Positions 18,261 to 28,100 of a DNA stretch of 64,000 nt are shown piece by piece. Origin of the DNA: CAYRFF01 sp964436125 (lineage in GTDB: Bacteria > Bacteroidota > Bacteroidia > Chitinophagales > Saprospiraceae). How positions within the stretch are numbered: the stretch's first letter is position 1; the number at the start of each line of letters is the position of its first letter. Under the pieces are notes generated by a model. That model was given only the letters and a program-made list of their open reading frames with translations. It did not search any database and had not been told where the DNA came from. Where the stretch lies: assembly GCA_964436125.1 (NCBI GenBank), contig CAYTBT010000006.1:42704-106703 (forward strand), given 5' to 3'. The position numbers were made by a program, and so were the translations under genes.

Positions 18261-18961
18261 GCTTATTTATTGCCATAGGAGCATTATGTTGCGCACTCTT
18301 GCCATTTCAGGCTAAGGCACAACGCCATCTAGAATCATTAAACTATGAAGGTTTTAAGGATAAGCCTTATTATTTTGGTCTGGCACTAGGTTATGCACAT
18401 AATGACTACCGTTTATCCCGATCGGATGATTTTATCTTAAATGATGAATATAAAATAACGAGGACGATTGCCGGACCGGGATTCACCATCGGAGTTATCG
18501 GGAACTTAAAGATTGGCAATGACTTTGACGTGAGATTTGTGCCGGGATTCTCCTTTTCGGGGCGCGATATTGAATTCATCTCTGCGACAAGCGGAGACCT
18601 TATGAAGGAGAATATTGAATCGACTTTTCTTGAACTACCTTTTATGGTGAGGTATAAGTCCAAGCCCTATGCGGATATGCGCCTTTTTCTTATGGCCGGT
18701 GTAAAATACACCTACGATATATCATATTATAGCCGTCTCCGCGAGGAGCAAAATCTCATAACGATCTCACCGCATGATTATCTTGTTGAAGCGGGATTTG
18801 GAGTGCAGTTTTTCTTCCCGTACTTTATCCTATCCCCGGAGATTAAATTCAGTCAGGGCATCGATAATGTACTCATCTTTGACCGGAATATAAATAGGTC
18901 GCAGATATTTGAGCAGATTACAACGCGCACGATATCTTTCAGTCTGAACTTTGAGGGATAG
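18233..18961 (+). CDS. porT: Type IX secretion outer-membrane protein PorT/SprT
   Basis: A 242-aa outer-membrane beta-barrel protein with signal peptide (ending PFQAKAQ). The PorT-like core includes KPYYFGLALGYAHNDYRLS, GPGFTIGVIGNLKI, a 'FLELPFMVRYKSKP' stretch and FGVQFFFPYFILSPEIKFSQG. PorT is required for the type IX secretion system that exports and anchors the C-terminal-domain proteins encoded elsewhere in this window. The ATG at 18233 lies inside ubiE, giving a full signal peptide; no later Met gives one. The overlap suggests co-expression with ubiE. Confidence 0.85.
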   Translation: MLHILRKEISLFIAIGALCCALLPFQAKAQRHLESLNYEGFKDKPYYFGLALGYAHNDYRLSRSDDFILNDEYKITRTIAGPGFTIGVIGNLKIGNDFDVRFVPGFSFSGRDIEFISATSGDLMKENIESTFLELPFMVRYKSKPYADMRLFLMAGVKYTYDISYYSRLREEQNLITISPHDYLVEAGFGVQFFFPYFILSPEIKFSQGIDNVLIFDRNINRSQIFEQITTRTISFSLNFEG

Positions 18962-19000
18962 CAGCATTGATTACATTCTCCCCTGCCCTTTGATTCATCA

Positions 19001-19012
19001 GCTTCCGCAAAT
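19001..19012. repeat. Intergenic copy of the dispersed 12-mer (GCTTCCGCAAAT)
   Basis: GCTTCCGCAAAT, the reverse complement of ATTTGCGGAAGC, in the 252-base gap between porT and the LmbE-like gene. Otherwise that gap shows no gene; it holds a weak AT-rich promoter-like stretch near 19150. Confidence 0.7.
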
Positions 19013-19213
19013 GTGGTTCCGGGTTCCGCGCTTAAAAGCCTCTACTAGCTTTTGTTAATCTTATGCAATGCCCAGAGATAGCTATGGCAATACTGAATCT
19101 TATATATTAATATTGTTGCCAGAAACAACTGAACACTCTTTTAAGTTCGTATAATTGTATGTTGATAAGGCTGTGGCAAGAACACTGCCTCTTCATCCGA
19201 TTATCATTAAAAT

Positions 19214-21742
19214 ATGCTTATGAAAAGACAATTCTATACTTCATTCTTAACATACACGCTACTCCTTTATTTTTTTACACCGGTAAGCGGAGTTGCTCAG
19301 ATTCAGCAAAACTTTTCAGTTTCAGAAATAAAAGAGCAAATCGCTGCACTCGGTACCGCCGGCTCTGTTTTATACGTCGCGGCACATCCGGATGATGAAA
19401 ATACGCGGCTTATCTCCTATTTCTCTAATAAAAAACACTACAGAACAAGCTATCTTGCATTGACACGCGGTGATGGCGGACAAAATCTCATCGGACCGGA
19501 GATACGTGAACTCCTTGGAATTATAAGGACCCAAGAACTCCTTGCAGCAAGACGAGTCGATGGCGGCTATCAATATTTCAGCCGTGCCAATGATTTTGGC
19601 TATTCCAAGAATCCTACGGAAACACTGCATATCTGGGACAAGCAGAAAGTCCTTGCCGATGTCGTCTGGGTAATGCGGAAGACAAGACCGGATATCATCA
19701 TCAACCGATTCAATGCCAATAGCGCCGGTGAAACGCATGGTCATCATACCGCTTCTGCTATGTTATCCGTTGAAGCCTTTAATCTGGCAGGCGATTCCAA
19801 TGCATTCCCGGAACAATTAAAATACGTCGATGTGTGGCAACCCAAACGCATTTTCTTCAATACTTCCTGGTGGTTTTATGGGAGCAAAGAAAAATTTGCG
19901 GAAGCGGATAAATCCAATATGACTACTATCAATATCGGAAGCTATCTCCCTATACTCGGTGAATCCAATACGGAAATATCCGCTCGCAGCCGATCAATGC
20001 ACAAGAGTCAGGGCTTCGGAAGAATGGGAAGACGCGGCGACCGATTGAGCTATATCGAATTAATCAATGGGCCGAATGTTAAAAACAATGATCCCATGTC
20101 CGGCATCAACACTAGCCTCAGCAGGATTGACCCGAGCGGAAAATTGGAAGAGGCTTATAAGCAATTCAAGTCGGAATTCAACATTTATCAACCGAAGAAA
20201 AGCATTGATAATCTCCTCGCAATTATCGATATTCTCAATAATCTTGAAGCATCTTACTGGCAGAAGATTAAGTTGAATCAGGCACATAAGCTCTTGAAAA
20301 ATATCTCGGGTTTATATATCATGGCGGCTGCTGAATATGCAAGCTATACACCGGGTGACTCTATTGAGATAAATATAGAGCTTATCGCAAGAAACACCGA
20401 TAATGTAAATCTACAATCTATTGTTTATCAAGGTAATATAATCTATAATATAAAGCAGAACTTAAAGCAAAATATTGACTGGAAGCATAGCTTTGACCTG
20501 AAAGTGCCGGAAAATATTGAATACACGTCCCCCTACTGGCTCAGGGAGCCGTGGACAATCGGAATGTACACGGTAAAAGATCAACAGATGCGCGGAAAAG
20601 CGGAAAATGGTCCTGCTTTATATGTGGATATAAAAGTCGCTTATGACGGCAAGGCCGTAAATTATCAATGGCCGGTAATTTTTCACAGCCCCGACCAGGT
20701 TAAGGGAGAAATTAAACAACCACTTGCCATTGTTCCAGCTGTGACGATGAATATCGAGCAGCCGGTGTATGTGTTCAGCAACAATGACTCCAAGCCGGTT
20801 TCTATTCTCCTCAAATCCTGGAAAGATGATGTGCAAGGAAGATTGGAAGTGTCGCTTCCTGATGGATGGACGGTAAAAGGTGTGCCGGCCGCAATAAAGC
20901 TCAATGACAAAGGCAGCGAAAAACGCATTCTCCTCCATCTGAATCCGCCGGCTCAAGCCGCAGAAGGGAAGTTAAAAGTGTCATTTGTGACAGATGAAGG
21001 CCGGTTTCACAAGCGCATGGACATTATCGACTACCCACATATCCCCAATCAATATGTCCTCCGTAATTCAGAAAGTAAAATAGTAAAACTCGACTTGAAG
21101 ACTGCCGGAAATCTCATCGGTTATATAGAAGGAGCCGGAGATCAGATACCATTTGCATTAAAGCAGATGGGATATAAAGTTCATAATCTGACTGATGCAG
21201 AGATTCTCGGAGATAAATTGTCGCAATACGATGCAATCGTCACCGGTGTACGTGCCTACAATACCAATCCACGGATAAAAGTCTATCAACCACATCTCTT
21301 AAAATATGTCAGGAATGGAGGCACACTCATCGTGCAATACAATAAGACGCGCAGCTTGAATATCGACAATATCGGGCCTTATCCGATTACGCTTTCTCAT
21401 GAACGGGTAACTGAAGAACATGCGGAAGTACGTTTTCTGCAGCCTGAATCACCGATATTAAATTATCCCAATAAAATCACCAGCAAGGATTTTGAAGGCT
21501 GGGTGCAGGAGCGCGGATTGTATTTTGCGACCAAGTGGGATAAACATTACACGCCCATTCTCGCTGCTCACGACAAAGGTGAACCGGATAGAAAAGGAGG
21601 AATGCTCCTTGCTCGATACGGGAAGGGATATTATGTATATACCGGATATTCCTGGTTCAGGGAATTGCCGGCCGGTGTTTCAGGAGCATATCGCATATTT
21701 GCCAATCTCGTTTCACTCGGGAATAAAGAAATTGAACAATGA
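19214..21742 (+). CDS. Exported PIG-L/LmbE-like deacetylase with C-terminal glutamine-amidotransferase-like region
   Basis: An 842-aa protein with a signal peptide (ending GVAQ) and an N-terminal LmbE/PIG-L domain. The zinc motif AHPDDE is at residues 57-62 and a second GETHGHHTAS has H175, H177 and H178. The family removes acetyl groups from N-acetylglucosamine-type sugars. Beyond about 300 residues come beta-rich regions, then a region with YDAIVTGVRAYNTNP that resembles an amidotransferase-like fold. Length and secretion make BshB of the bacillithiol pathway unlikely. It starts the unit deacetylase, small peptide, SSS symporter, PLP decarboxylase. The ATG at 19220 is an alternative start. 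Confidence 0.8.
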   Translation: MLMKRQFYTSFLTYTLLLYFFTPVSGVAQIQQNFSVSEIKEQIAALGTAGSVLYVAAHPDDENTRLISYFSNKKHYRTSYLALTRGDGGQNLIGPEIRELLGIIRTQELLAARRVDGGYQYFSRANDFGYSKNPTETLHIWDKQKVLADVVWVMRKTRPDIIINRFNANSAGETHGHHTASAMLSVEAFNLAGDSNAFPEQLKYVDVWQPKRIFFNTSWWFYGSKEKFAEADKSNMTTINIGSYLPILGESNTEISARSRSMHKSQGFGRMGRRGDRLSYIELINGPNVKNNDPMSGINTSLSRIDPSGKLEEAYKQFKSEFNIYQPKKSIDNLLAIIDILNNLEASYWQKIKLNQAHKLLKNISGLYIMAAAEYASYTPGDSIEINIELIARNTDNVNLQSIVYQGNIIYNIKQNLKQNIDWKHSFDLKVPENIEYTSPYWLREPWTIGMYTVKDQQMRGKAENGPALYVDIKVAYDGKAVNYQWPVIFHSPDQVKGEIKQPLAIVPAVTMNIEQPVYVFSNNDSKPVSILLKSWKDDVQGRLEVSLPDGWTVKGVPAAIKLNDKGSEKRILLHLNPPAQAAEGKLKVSFVTDEGRFHKRMDIIDYPHIPNQYVLRNSESKIVKLDLKTAGNLIGYIEGAGDQIPFALKQMGYKVHNLTDAEILGDKLSQYDAIVTGVRAYNTNPRIKVYQPHLLKYVRNGGTLIVQYNKTRSLNIDNIGPYPITLSHERVTEEHAEVRFLQPESPILNYPNKITSKDFEGWVQERGLYFATKWDKHYTPILAAHDKGEPDRKGGMLLARYGKGYYVYTGYSWFRELPAGVSGAYRIFANLVSLGNKEIEQ

Positions 21743-21879
21743 AAGAATCCATTGAAAGGAAAAACCCCGATAAACCGCCGATACTCAACAGCTGGCGGAA
21801 TATCTATATCTTTGTCCTTGCTTTCCAGGCATTGCTCATCCTTTTATTTGCATTAATCATGCTTTACTTTAATTCCTGA
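21739..21879 (+). CDS. 46-aa single-span membrane peptide
   Basis: A short gene between the deacetylase and the symporter. It overlaps the deacetylase stop by four bases (ATGA) and ends one base before the symporter ATG. The product starts MKESIERKNPDKPPILNSW, then has one hydrophobic segment (about residues 22-44, IYIFVLAFQALLILLFALIM) ending YFNS. A charged cytoplasmic head and one helix suggest a small accessory subunit of the symporter. This is inferred from position and composition; I know of no named family. The overlaps on both sides argue that it is translated. Confidence 0.7.
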   Translation: MKESIERKNPDKPPILNSWRNIYIFVLAFQALLILLFALIMLYFNS

Positions 21880-21880
21880 T

Positions 21881-23566
21881 ATGCATTACTTAGACTGGAT
21901 AATCTTATTGAGTTCTTTAATTTTCATAGTTGCGTATGGGATTTATAAAACGCGGAAGATTAAGACTGCAGATGAATATCTCGGCGGGCAACGAGACCTG
22001 CCGTGGTGGATGATAGGCTTGTCGATAATGGCAACGCAGGCAAGCGCAATTACTTTCCTGAGTACGCCGGGGCAAGCCTATGAATCGGGAATGAGCTTTG
22101 TACAGTTTTATTTTGGTTTACCATTGGCGATGGTGATACTCAGCATTTTCTTCTTACCACAATTTTACAAGCTAAAGGTATACACGGCATACGAATTTCT
22201 CGAATCTCGATTTGACTTAAAAACGCGGACACTTACCTCCCTTTTATTCCTCATACAGAGAGGGCTTGCAGCCGGATTGACGATTTACGCACCTGCCATT
22301 ATTTTATCGACGATTCTTGGCTGGAATCTGAACATTACCTGCCTTATCATAGGGGTTCTCGTTATTATTTATACCGTTTCAGGCGGCTCACAAGCCGTCA
22401 GTCAGACGCAGAAGCAACAGATGTACATCATCATGGTCGGTATGGTCATCGCATTCTGCTTATTGATTTATCAGATGCCCGAAGGTGTCGGTCTCGTAGA
22501 ATCTCTGCAACTGGCAAGTGCATCCGGAAGGATGAATATTATTACCACAGATTTTGATCTTTCCGATAGATACAATATCTGGTCGGGCTTCCTCAGTGGG
22601 ACATTTTTATTCCTCTCCTATTTTGGTACAGATCAATCACAAGTCGGTCGATACCTCGGCGGAAAAAGCCTCAAAGAAGGACGCCTCGGACTCATGTTTA
22701 ATGCTGTAGCAAAGATACCGATGCAATTTTTTATCCTGTTGACCGGAGTTCTGGTTTTTGTTTTCTTTCAGTTTACACAAAGTCCACTGCACTTCAATCC
22801 CTCCAATGTCGATCAAGTCCTCGCCTCTCAATATAGCGATGAATACCGGTCCTTAAAGAAGGAGTACAGCATAAATTTTCAAGATAAAAGAGCTCTTGCA
22901 ATGCAGATCGCCGAGTCAGACAATCCACCTACAACACTCGTAAAATCATATAATCAAGCACTGGATAAAGAGCAAGATATAAGGACTCAAGCCGATCAAT
23001 TGATTAAGGCTTCAAGCCCTGGATTCTCAATCAATGACACCAAGGATACCGATTATGTCTTCATCAGCTACATCCTCCATTATTTTCCTATAGGAATCAT
23101 CGGCTTGTTACTAGCTGTCATCTTTTCAGCGGCTATGTCGAGTACTGCTGCGGAACTAAATGCACTATCGACGACGAGCATTGTCGATATATATCAACGT
23201 CATTTTAAGAAAGATGCATCGGATAAGCATTATCTGAATACCTCCAAGCTCTTTACAGCCGGCTGGGGAATATTGGCATTGACATTTGCGATGATTGCAA
23301 GTTTATTTGATAATCTTATTGAAGCCGTAAATATCATAGGATCGCTCTTTTATGGAACAATTCTCGGTGTCTTTGTCGTTGCATTCTTTGTCAGACGCAT
23401 CAAAGGCAACGCCGTATTTATTGGAGCGATCATTTCAGAGTTGCTCATCCTTGCACTGTATTTCTCATCCATTGAAATCGCATATTTATGGCTCAATGTC
23501 ATCGGCTGTGCGCTTGTTGTAGTCATTTCATTTATACTCAACCTGTTCATGAAAAAACTGGATTGA
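21881..23566 (+). CDS. Sodium:solute symporter (SSS family)
   Basis: A 561-aa polytopic transporter. The signature ADEYLGGQRDLPWWMIGLS after the first helix, SGGSQAVSQTQKQQ and a GLLLAVIFSAAMSSTAAELNALS segment are typical of the SSS/SLC5 family, which takes up sugars, amino acids or vitamins with Na+. About 13 hydrophobic segments are visible. A hydrophilic stretch of roughly 100 residues (about 305-400) splits two helices, as in other Bacteroidota members. The neighbouring secreted deacetylase suggests a sugar-derived substrate, but this is inferred. It ends three bases before the decarboxylase gene. Confidence 0.9.
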   Translation: MHYLDWIILLSSLIFIVAYGIYKTRKIKTADEYLGGQRDLPWWMIGLSIMATQASAITFLSTPGQAYESGMSFVQFYFGLPLAMVILSIFFLPQFYKLKVYTAYEFLESRFDLKTRTLTSLLFLIQRGLAAGLTIYAPAIILSTILGWNLNITCLIIGVLVIIYTVSGGSQAVSQTQKQQMYIIMVGMVIAFCLLIYQMPEGVGLVESLQLASASGRMNIITTDFDLSDRYNIWSGFLSGTFLFLSYFGTDQSQVGRYLGGKSLKEGRLGLMFNAVAKIPMQFFILLTGVLVFVFFQFTQSPLHFNPSNVDQVLASQYSDEYRSLKKEYSINFQDKRALAMQIAESDNPPTTLVKSYNQALDKEQDIRTQADQLIKASSPGFSINDTKDTDYVFISYILHYFPIGIIGLLLAVIFSAAMSSTAAELNALSTTSIVDIYQRHFKKDASDKHYLNTSKLFTAGWGILALTFAMIASLFDNLIEAVNIIGSLFYGTILGVFVVAFFVRRIKGNAVFIGAIISELLILALYFSSIEIAYLWLNVIGCALVVVISFILNLFMKKLD

Positions 23567-23569
23567 TTT

Positions 23570-25024
23570 ATGGCTAGCTTAAAGGAAATAGAAAATAGGC
23601 TTCAATATTATGAAGCGACATCACGTGAGCTTGAACTCTCTAGTAAAGCTCGTAAAAATGCTATCAAAAATGTCGTCGCTTACTCGGAAAACTTCCTTTC
23701 CGATATCGATACGAGACCTACTTTTAAAGCACATCACGCCGATTCTGTCCTATCTGACAAGTGGAATCTCGACGACAAAAGTACCATAGAGGAAATTACA
23801 ACTTTGATAAGTGAAGAAATGGACGGGATTGGGCTCAATCCGGCTTCCGGTGGACATCTCGGTTACATTCCGGGCGGTGGTATTTTCCCCTCTGCCTTGG
23901 GCGATTATATCGCTGCGATCAATAACCATTATTCCACAGTGCATTTTGCCGGTCCGGCGGCTGTCGAGCTTGAGAATTATCTCGTTCAATGGCTTGGCAA
24001 GGTTCTCGGTTTCAGCGACAAGGCGGTCGGTACGCTTACCTCAGGTGGCAGCATCGCCAATCTCCAGTCAATCATCGTTGCGCGCGATCATCACGACGTT
24101 ATGGACGGCAATATTGCCGATTATTGCATTTATCTCAGCCAGCAATCGCATCACAGCCTGCAGAAGGCGTTTCGCATTGCCGGTCTGAAGAACTGCCCTA
24201 TTCGTTTTGTTGAAACTGATGAGCATTACCGGCTGAATACCAATCATCTCAAGCAGCTCATTGAGGAGGATTTAGCTCAAGGCAAATATCCATTTTTATG
24301 TATCGCCAATCTCGGGACAACTGATACCGGAGCGGTTGATCCAATCGCTGACATATCCGCAATCTGCCGGAAACACAATCTCTGGTTGCATGTCGATGCC
24401 GCTTATGGTGGTTTCTTTAAGCTGGTGGAAGATGAACTGGATGTCTCTATAGATTTGAGTACGGTGGATTCCATTACTGTCGATCCACACAAATGTCTTT
24501 TCCTGCCTTACGGCACAGGTTCTTGTTTGTTCCGTGACGTAAATGACCTCTTCAAGTCCTTCCACTACTCTGCCAGTTATATGCAGGACACTAAAATGGA
24601 ATCCGTTATTTCATCTGCCGATACAGGTATAGAATTATCGCGACATTTTCGTGGTTTACGGATGTGGTTACCCTTAAAATTATTGGGGATTGACAGATTC
24701 AAGGCAAGTTTGAAAGAAAAACTTTATCTGACGCGGTACTTTTATCATAAGGTACAGAAATTGGGATTTGAAGTTGGACCATATCCCGACCTCTCGGTGA
24801 TGATTTATCGATATACCGATACGGATAAAAACCTTAACGAATTTAACAAGCTACTTATCCGGGAAATTCATAAAGACGGTGATGTATTCCTTTCATCCAC
24901 GACCTTGGATGGCACGTTCTGGCTACGACTGGCAGTTTCCAATTTCCGTACACATAAGGAAACCATCGACAGGTGTCTGGCTATGCTGGAGAGGTGTGTG
25001 GAGAGGGTTGAGGGTAGCTTATAG
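23570..25024 (+). CDS. PLP-dependent group II decarboxylase
   Basis: A 484-aa pyridoxal-phosphate enzyme of the amino-acid decarboxylase group (glutamate/aromatic/2,4-diaminobutyrate type). The PLP-binding lysine is K308 in SITVDPHKCLFLPYG; the cofactor aspartate is D276 in LHVDAAYGGF; TSGGSIANLQS is the phosphate-binding part. The whole length is normal for the family. It starts four bases after the symporter and likely belongs to the same unit, so the substrate may be an imported amino acid. The exact substrate is open. Confidence 0.85.
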   Translation: MASLKEIENRLQYYEATSRELELSSKARKNAIKNVVAYSENFLSDIDTRPTFKAHHADSVLSDKWNLDDKSTIEEITTLISEEMDGIGLNPASGGHLGYIPGGGIFPSALGDYIAAINNHYSTVHFAGPAAVELENYLVQWLGKVLGFSDKAVGTLTSGGSIANLQSIIVARDHHDVMDGNIADYCIYLSQQSHHSLQKAFRIAGLKNCPIRFVETDEHYRLNTNHLKQLIEEDLAQGKYPFLCIANLGTTDTGAVDPIADISAICRKHNLWLHVDAAYGGFFKLVEDELDVSIDLSTVDSITVDPHKCLFLPYGTGSCLFRDVNDLFKSFHYSASYMQDTKMESVISSADTGIELSRHFRGLRMWLPLKLLGIDRFKASLKEKLYLTRYFYHKVQKLGFEVGPYPDLSVMIYRYTDTDKNLNEFNKLLIREIHKDGDVFLSSTTLDGTFWLRLAVSNFRTHKETIDRCLAMLERCVERVEGSL

Positions 25025-25188
25025 TCATTGACCTTAGCTGAGTCAGGAAACTGAATACCTCCAGATTCCTGTCTCCTGGCCCCTGAGCCCTGGTTCCTCC
25101 GACGAAGTCGATCTTAACCTCAAGCCCTACTCCATATCCTACGCCCCGATTGCACATTGCACTTTGATAATTGCTCATTGCTCATTGT
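25025..25188. repeat. Intergenic stretch with CTCATTG heptads
   Basis: The 164-base gap between convergent genes holds CCTGTCTCCTGGCCCCTGAGCCC-like short repeats near 25070 and TTGCTCATTGCTCATTGTTCATTG at 25163-25186, the same heptads as in the island at 11.3-12.0 kb. No gene is seen. Confidence 0.6.
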
Positions 25189-28100
25189 TCATTGTAAAAG
25201 CGTAACCGTTCCACTCCTCCTCACCTGCGTTCCGTCTTCAAATTCCACAACAAATGTGTAGGTAAAGACAGCCGGATTGAGTTTCTGGCCATGGAAAGTA
25301 CCGTCCCAGCCAGCTTGCGATGATGAGGCTGGAATGTTTTTCACTTCACAGACGCGTTCTCCCCATTTGTTGTAGATAGAAAGGTGCTGTATCCTTACAT
25401 TTTCGCTGCCCGGATAAATCTTCCAGACATCGTTGATGCCATCACCATTGGGTGTAAAGGCATTGGGGATGTAGATCCTTCGGTTTTTGTTGACGACAAC
25501 GGTAACGGAAGCCATTGCATTGCAGCCGTTTTCATCGATCGCGGTGAGTGTGTAAGTTGTCGTGTGATCCGGTTTCACTAGAATCGAATCGCATGGATTG
25601 CACGGAATGGTATCTCCTTTATCTGTAATCCAGATTAAAGAAGCAATCGGACGCATCGGCGGCAGGATAAGTGGGGAAAGCATTGCACTATCTCCTATCG
25701 CAATCTGTACCGAAGCACTCATTTGCACTTGCAGGGGATCAGGATCGGTGATATTTATCGTATTGCTGACAAAAGAACAGCCATTGGCATCGGTGATGGT
25801 GAGGGAGTATTGTCCTGCTGCTAAACCTGTGAATGTACCGCTTTCATTTTGCTCTCCGGTACTTAAAATATAAGTATATGGAGTCGTACCACCAGTCACA
25901 TTGTTTACTTTGATTTCTCCATTGGATTGTCCTGCACAAAGCGGTTGTATGGTACTGATATCCGCTGATTGGATAGTCGAACTATCGGCGGTAACGGTTA
26001 CTGAGACTTGCGCTGTGCAGCCGTTGTCTGTATCGGTAACAACAAGTGTGTAAGTGCCGGCTTTGCTGACAGTCGGTTGTAGCGTTGTAGCGCCTGTCAT
26101 GCCGGCTGTGGGCGACCAGGAATAAATAAATTCAGCTCCCTGTGATGATGCAGTAGCATCGATGGTTATTGTCGAATCTCCGCAAGTAAGTGTTCCATTT
26201 ACAGTAGCGGATGCTGTCGGCTTTGTCGTATCTGCTTCAACGGTGACACTTGTTTGTGCGGTGCAACCATTATCTGTGTTGGTAATGATGAGTGTGTAGG
26301 TACCGGGAATAGTCACCGTCGGTTGCAAACTTGAAGAGTCCGTCATGCCGGCTCTTGGTGACCAGGAATAGCTAAATTGTGGCCCCTGTGATGATGCGGT
26401 TGCGTTAATCGTCACTGTGCTATCTGTACAAGTAATTTTATCACTTACAGTCGCCTCAGCAATCGGTAAATCATCTCCGGCATCAATGGTGATAGTGGCG
26501 GTGTCTGCGCAGCCGGAAGTGCCATTGGTAGCGATGAGTTGATAGGTTCCCGGTGTACTTATTTCTGTAGATGCTTCGGTCGGATCGCTAATCGGCAGAC
26601 CGGGTGGAATGGATGTCCAAAAATAGGTCAAATTTGCCGATGAATCCGGTGTATAAAGCGTACTTACACTATCCTGACAACTTAGTTCCTGCAAAGTGGC
26701 TTTTACCGTGATATCCGGTATGCTGTACCAGATGACAGGCGTACCGTTGCTTGTATCGGCGCATATATCGGCCGGATCAATGCCGCCACTACCGTCATCA
26801 TTTCCGACTACGGCGTTGATGTAATATACGACATCGTGGTTCATCAGACTTCCGTCAAATACAAAGCTCGGCGTAGTACTCGTGGCAATCGGATTTAAGA
26901 TTGCAGAGGCAGAACCTTGATGAAGCACATAGAGCAAAATGTCATTTCCGTCAAGTGTGGCATTCGTTGTTGCAGGAATCGTAATTGTACCGGTACCACA
27001 AAGACTTGCTGTATCAGTTTGCATGTTTCCGGCTTCGGATGTGCAATTGCAATTGTGTGTACCTTGAAGGGTAATCGTATCACAAGCATTTTCGATGACA
27101 AAAGAGTAAGTGTTTCCCGTCGGAATCGGATTGGAAGCGAATGTATTACCTGTCAAAGTTCCCGCATCACCGGTAACGATATAGCCTGAAGGATCACCGC
27201 CATTTATCGTAAACTGCACCGTGTAAAAGGCATTATCAGCCGTACAGCCAATCTCTAAGCTGTCTGCACTGAGTGCGTCGAATATTCTTACACAAATTGT
27301 ATCTGCAGCGGAGCAGTTCAGGATATTCGCCGTCAAGGCAAAGCAATAACTTCCGCGTTGAGTAACGATAACGGTCGTTGTATCACTTGTTTTATCGCTG
27401 AAAGTGGTAGTTCCCGGACCACTTAGCATTGACCAGGAGCGAGATTCTCCATTAGTAATCCCTTCAAGTGTAAATGTTGTGTTGCATGAAGTGATACTTG
27501 AAGTAGGAATATTGACAGTCGGTGGTGTTTTCCACAGCACCGCTTGACCCGGTGCAACGCTCAGGCATGGATCATTGAGGTCCACAGCTCCGCTGCCGTC
27601 GTCATTACCGACGATACGAGAGATGTAATAGACGATTCCGGTTTGCATAGGAGCAGTAAAACAGAAGGTGGAATCATCACTGATAGCAATGACATTGACA
27701 AGGCTATTGCCACTTCCTTCGTGGAGGGCATATTGCACGACATCGTTGTTGTCGAGCGTAGCTTCATCGAGTGGTGTCGCCGAAAAACAATCCGTTTTAT
27801 CGCAAGTGATGAGTGTATCGCCCCGCATAGAACCGGCATCTGTGGTGCAATCGCAAACCTTGGTGAGAAGAAGTGTTAAAGGACCGCAGCCATTGGAATC
27901 GATTATCTGAATTGTGAGTGTATCACCTGAGCTTGTCTGTGGAGATGTGTAAACACTCGTATCGATGCTTCCTGAGCCGGAAATAATGTTATAAGGTGCC
28001 GTACCACCATTAATCTGAACGGTAGCTACATATTCTTGTGTAGCAGGAGAACAAATATAAGAAATACTCCCTGCGGAAAGTGTGTCAGTGAATGTAACTG

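Noticed and set aside
19214..21742. BshB deacetylase of bacillithiol synthesis
   Set aside because: The protein is exported and 842 aa long, whereas BshB is cytoplasmic and about 230-240 aa.
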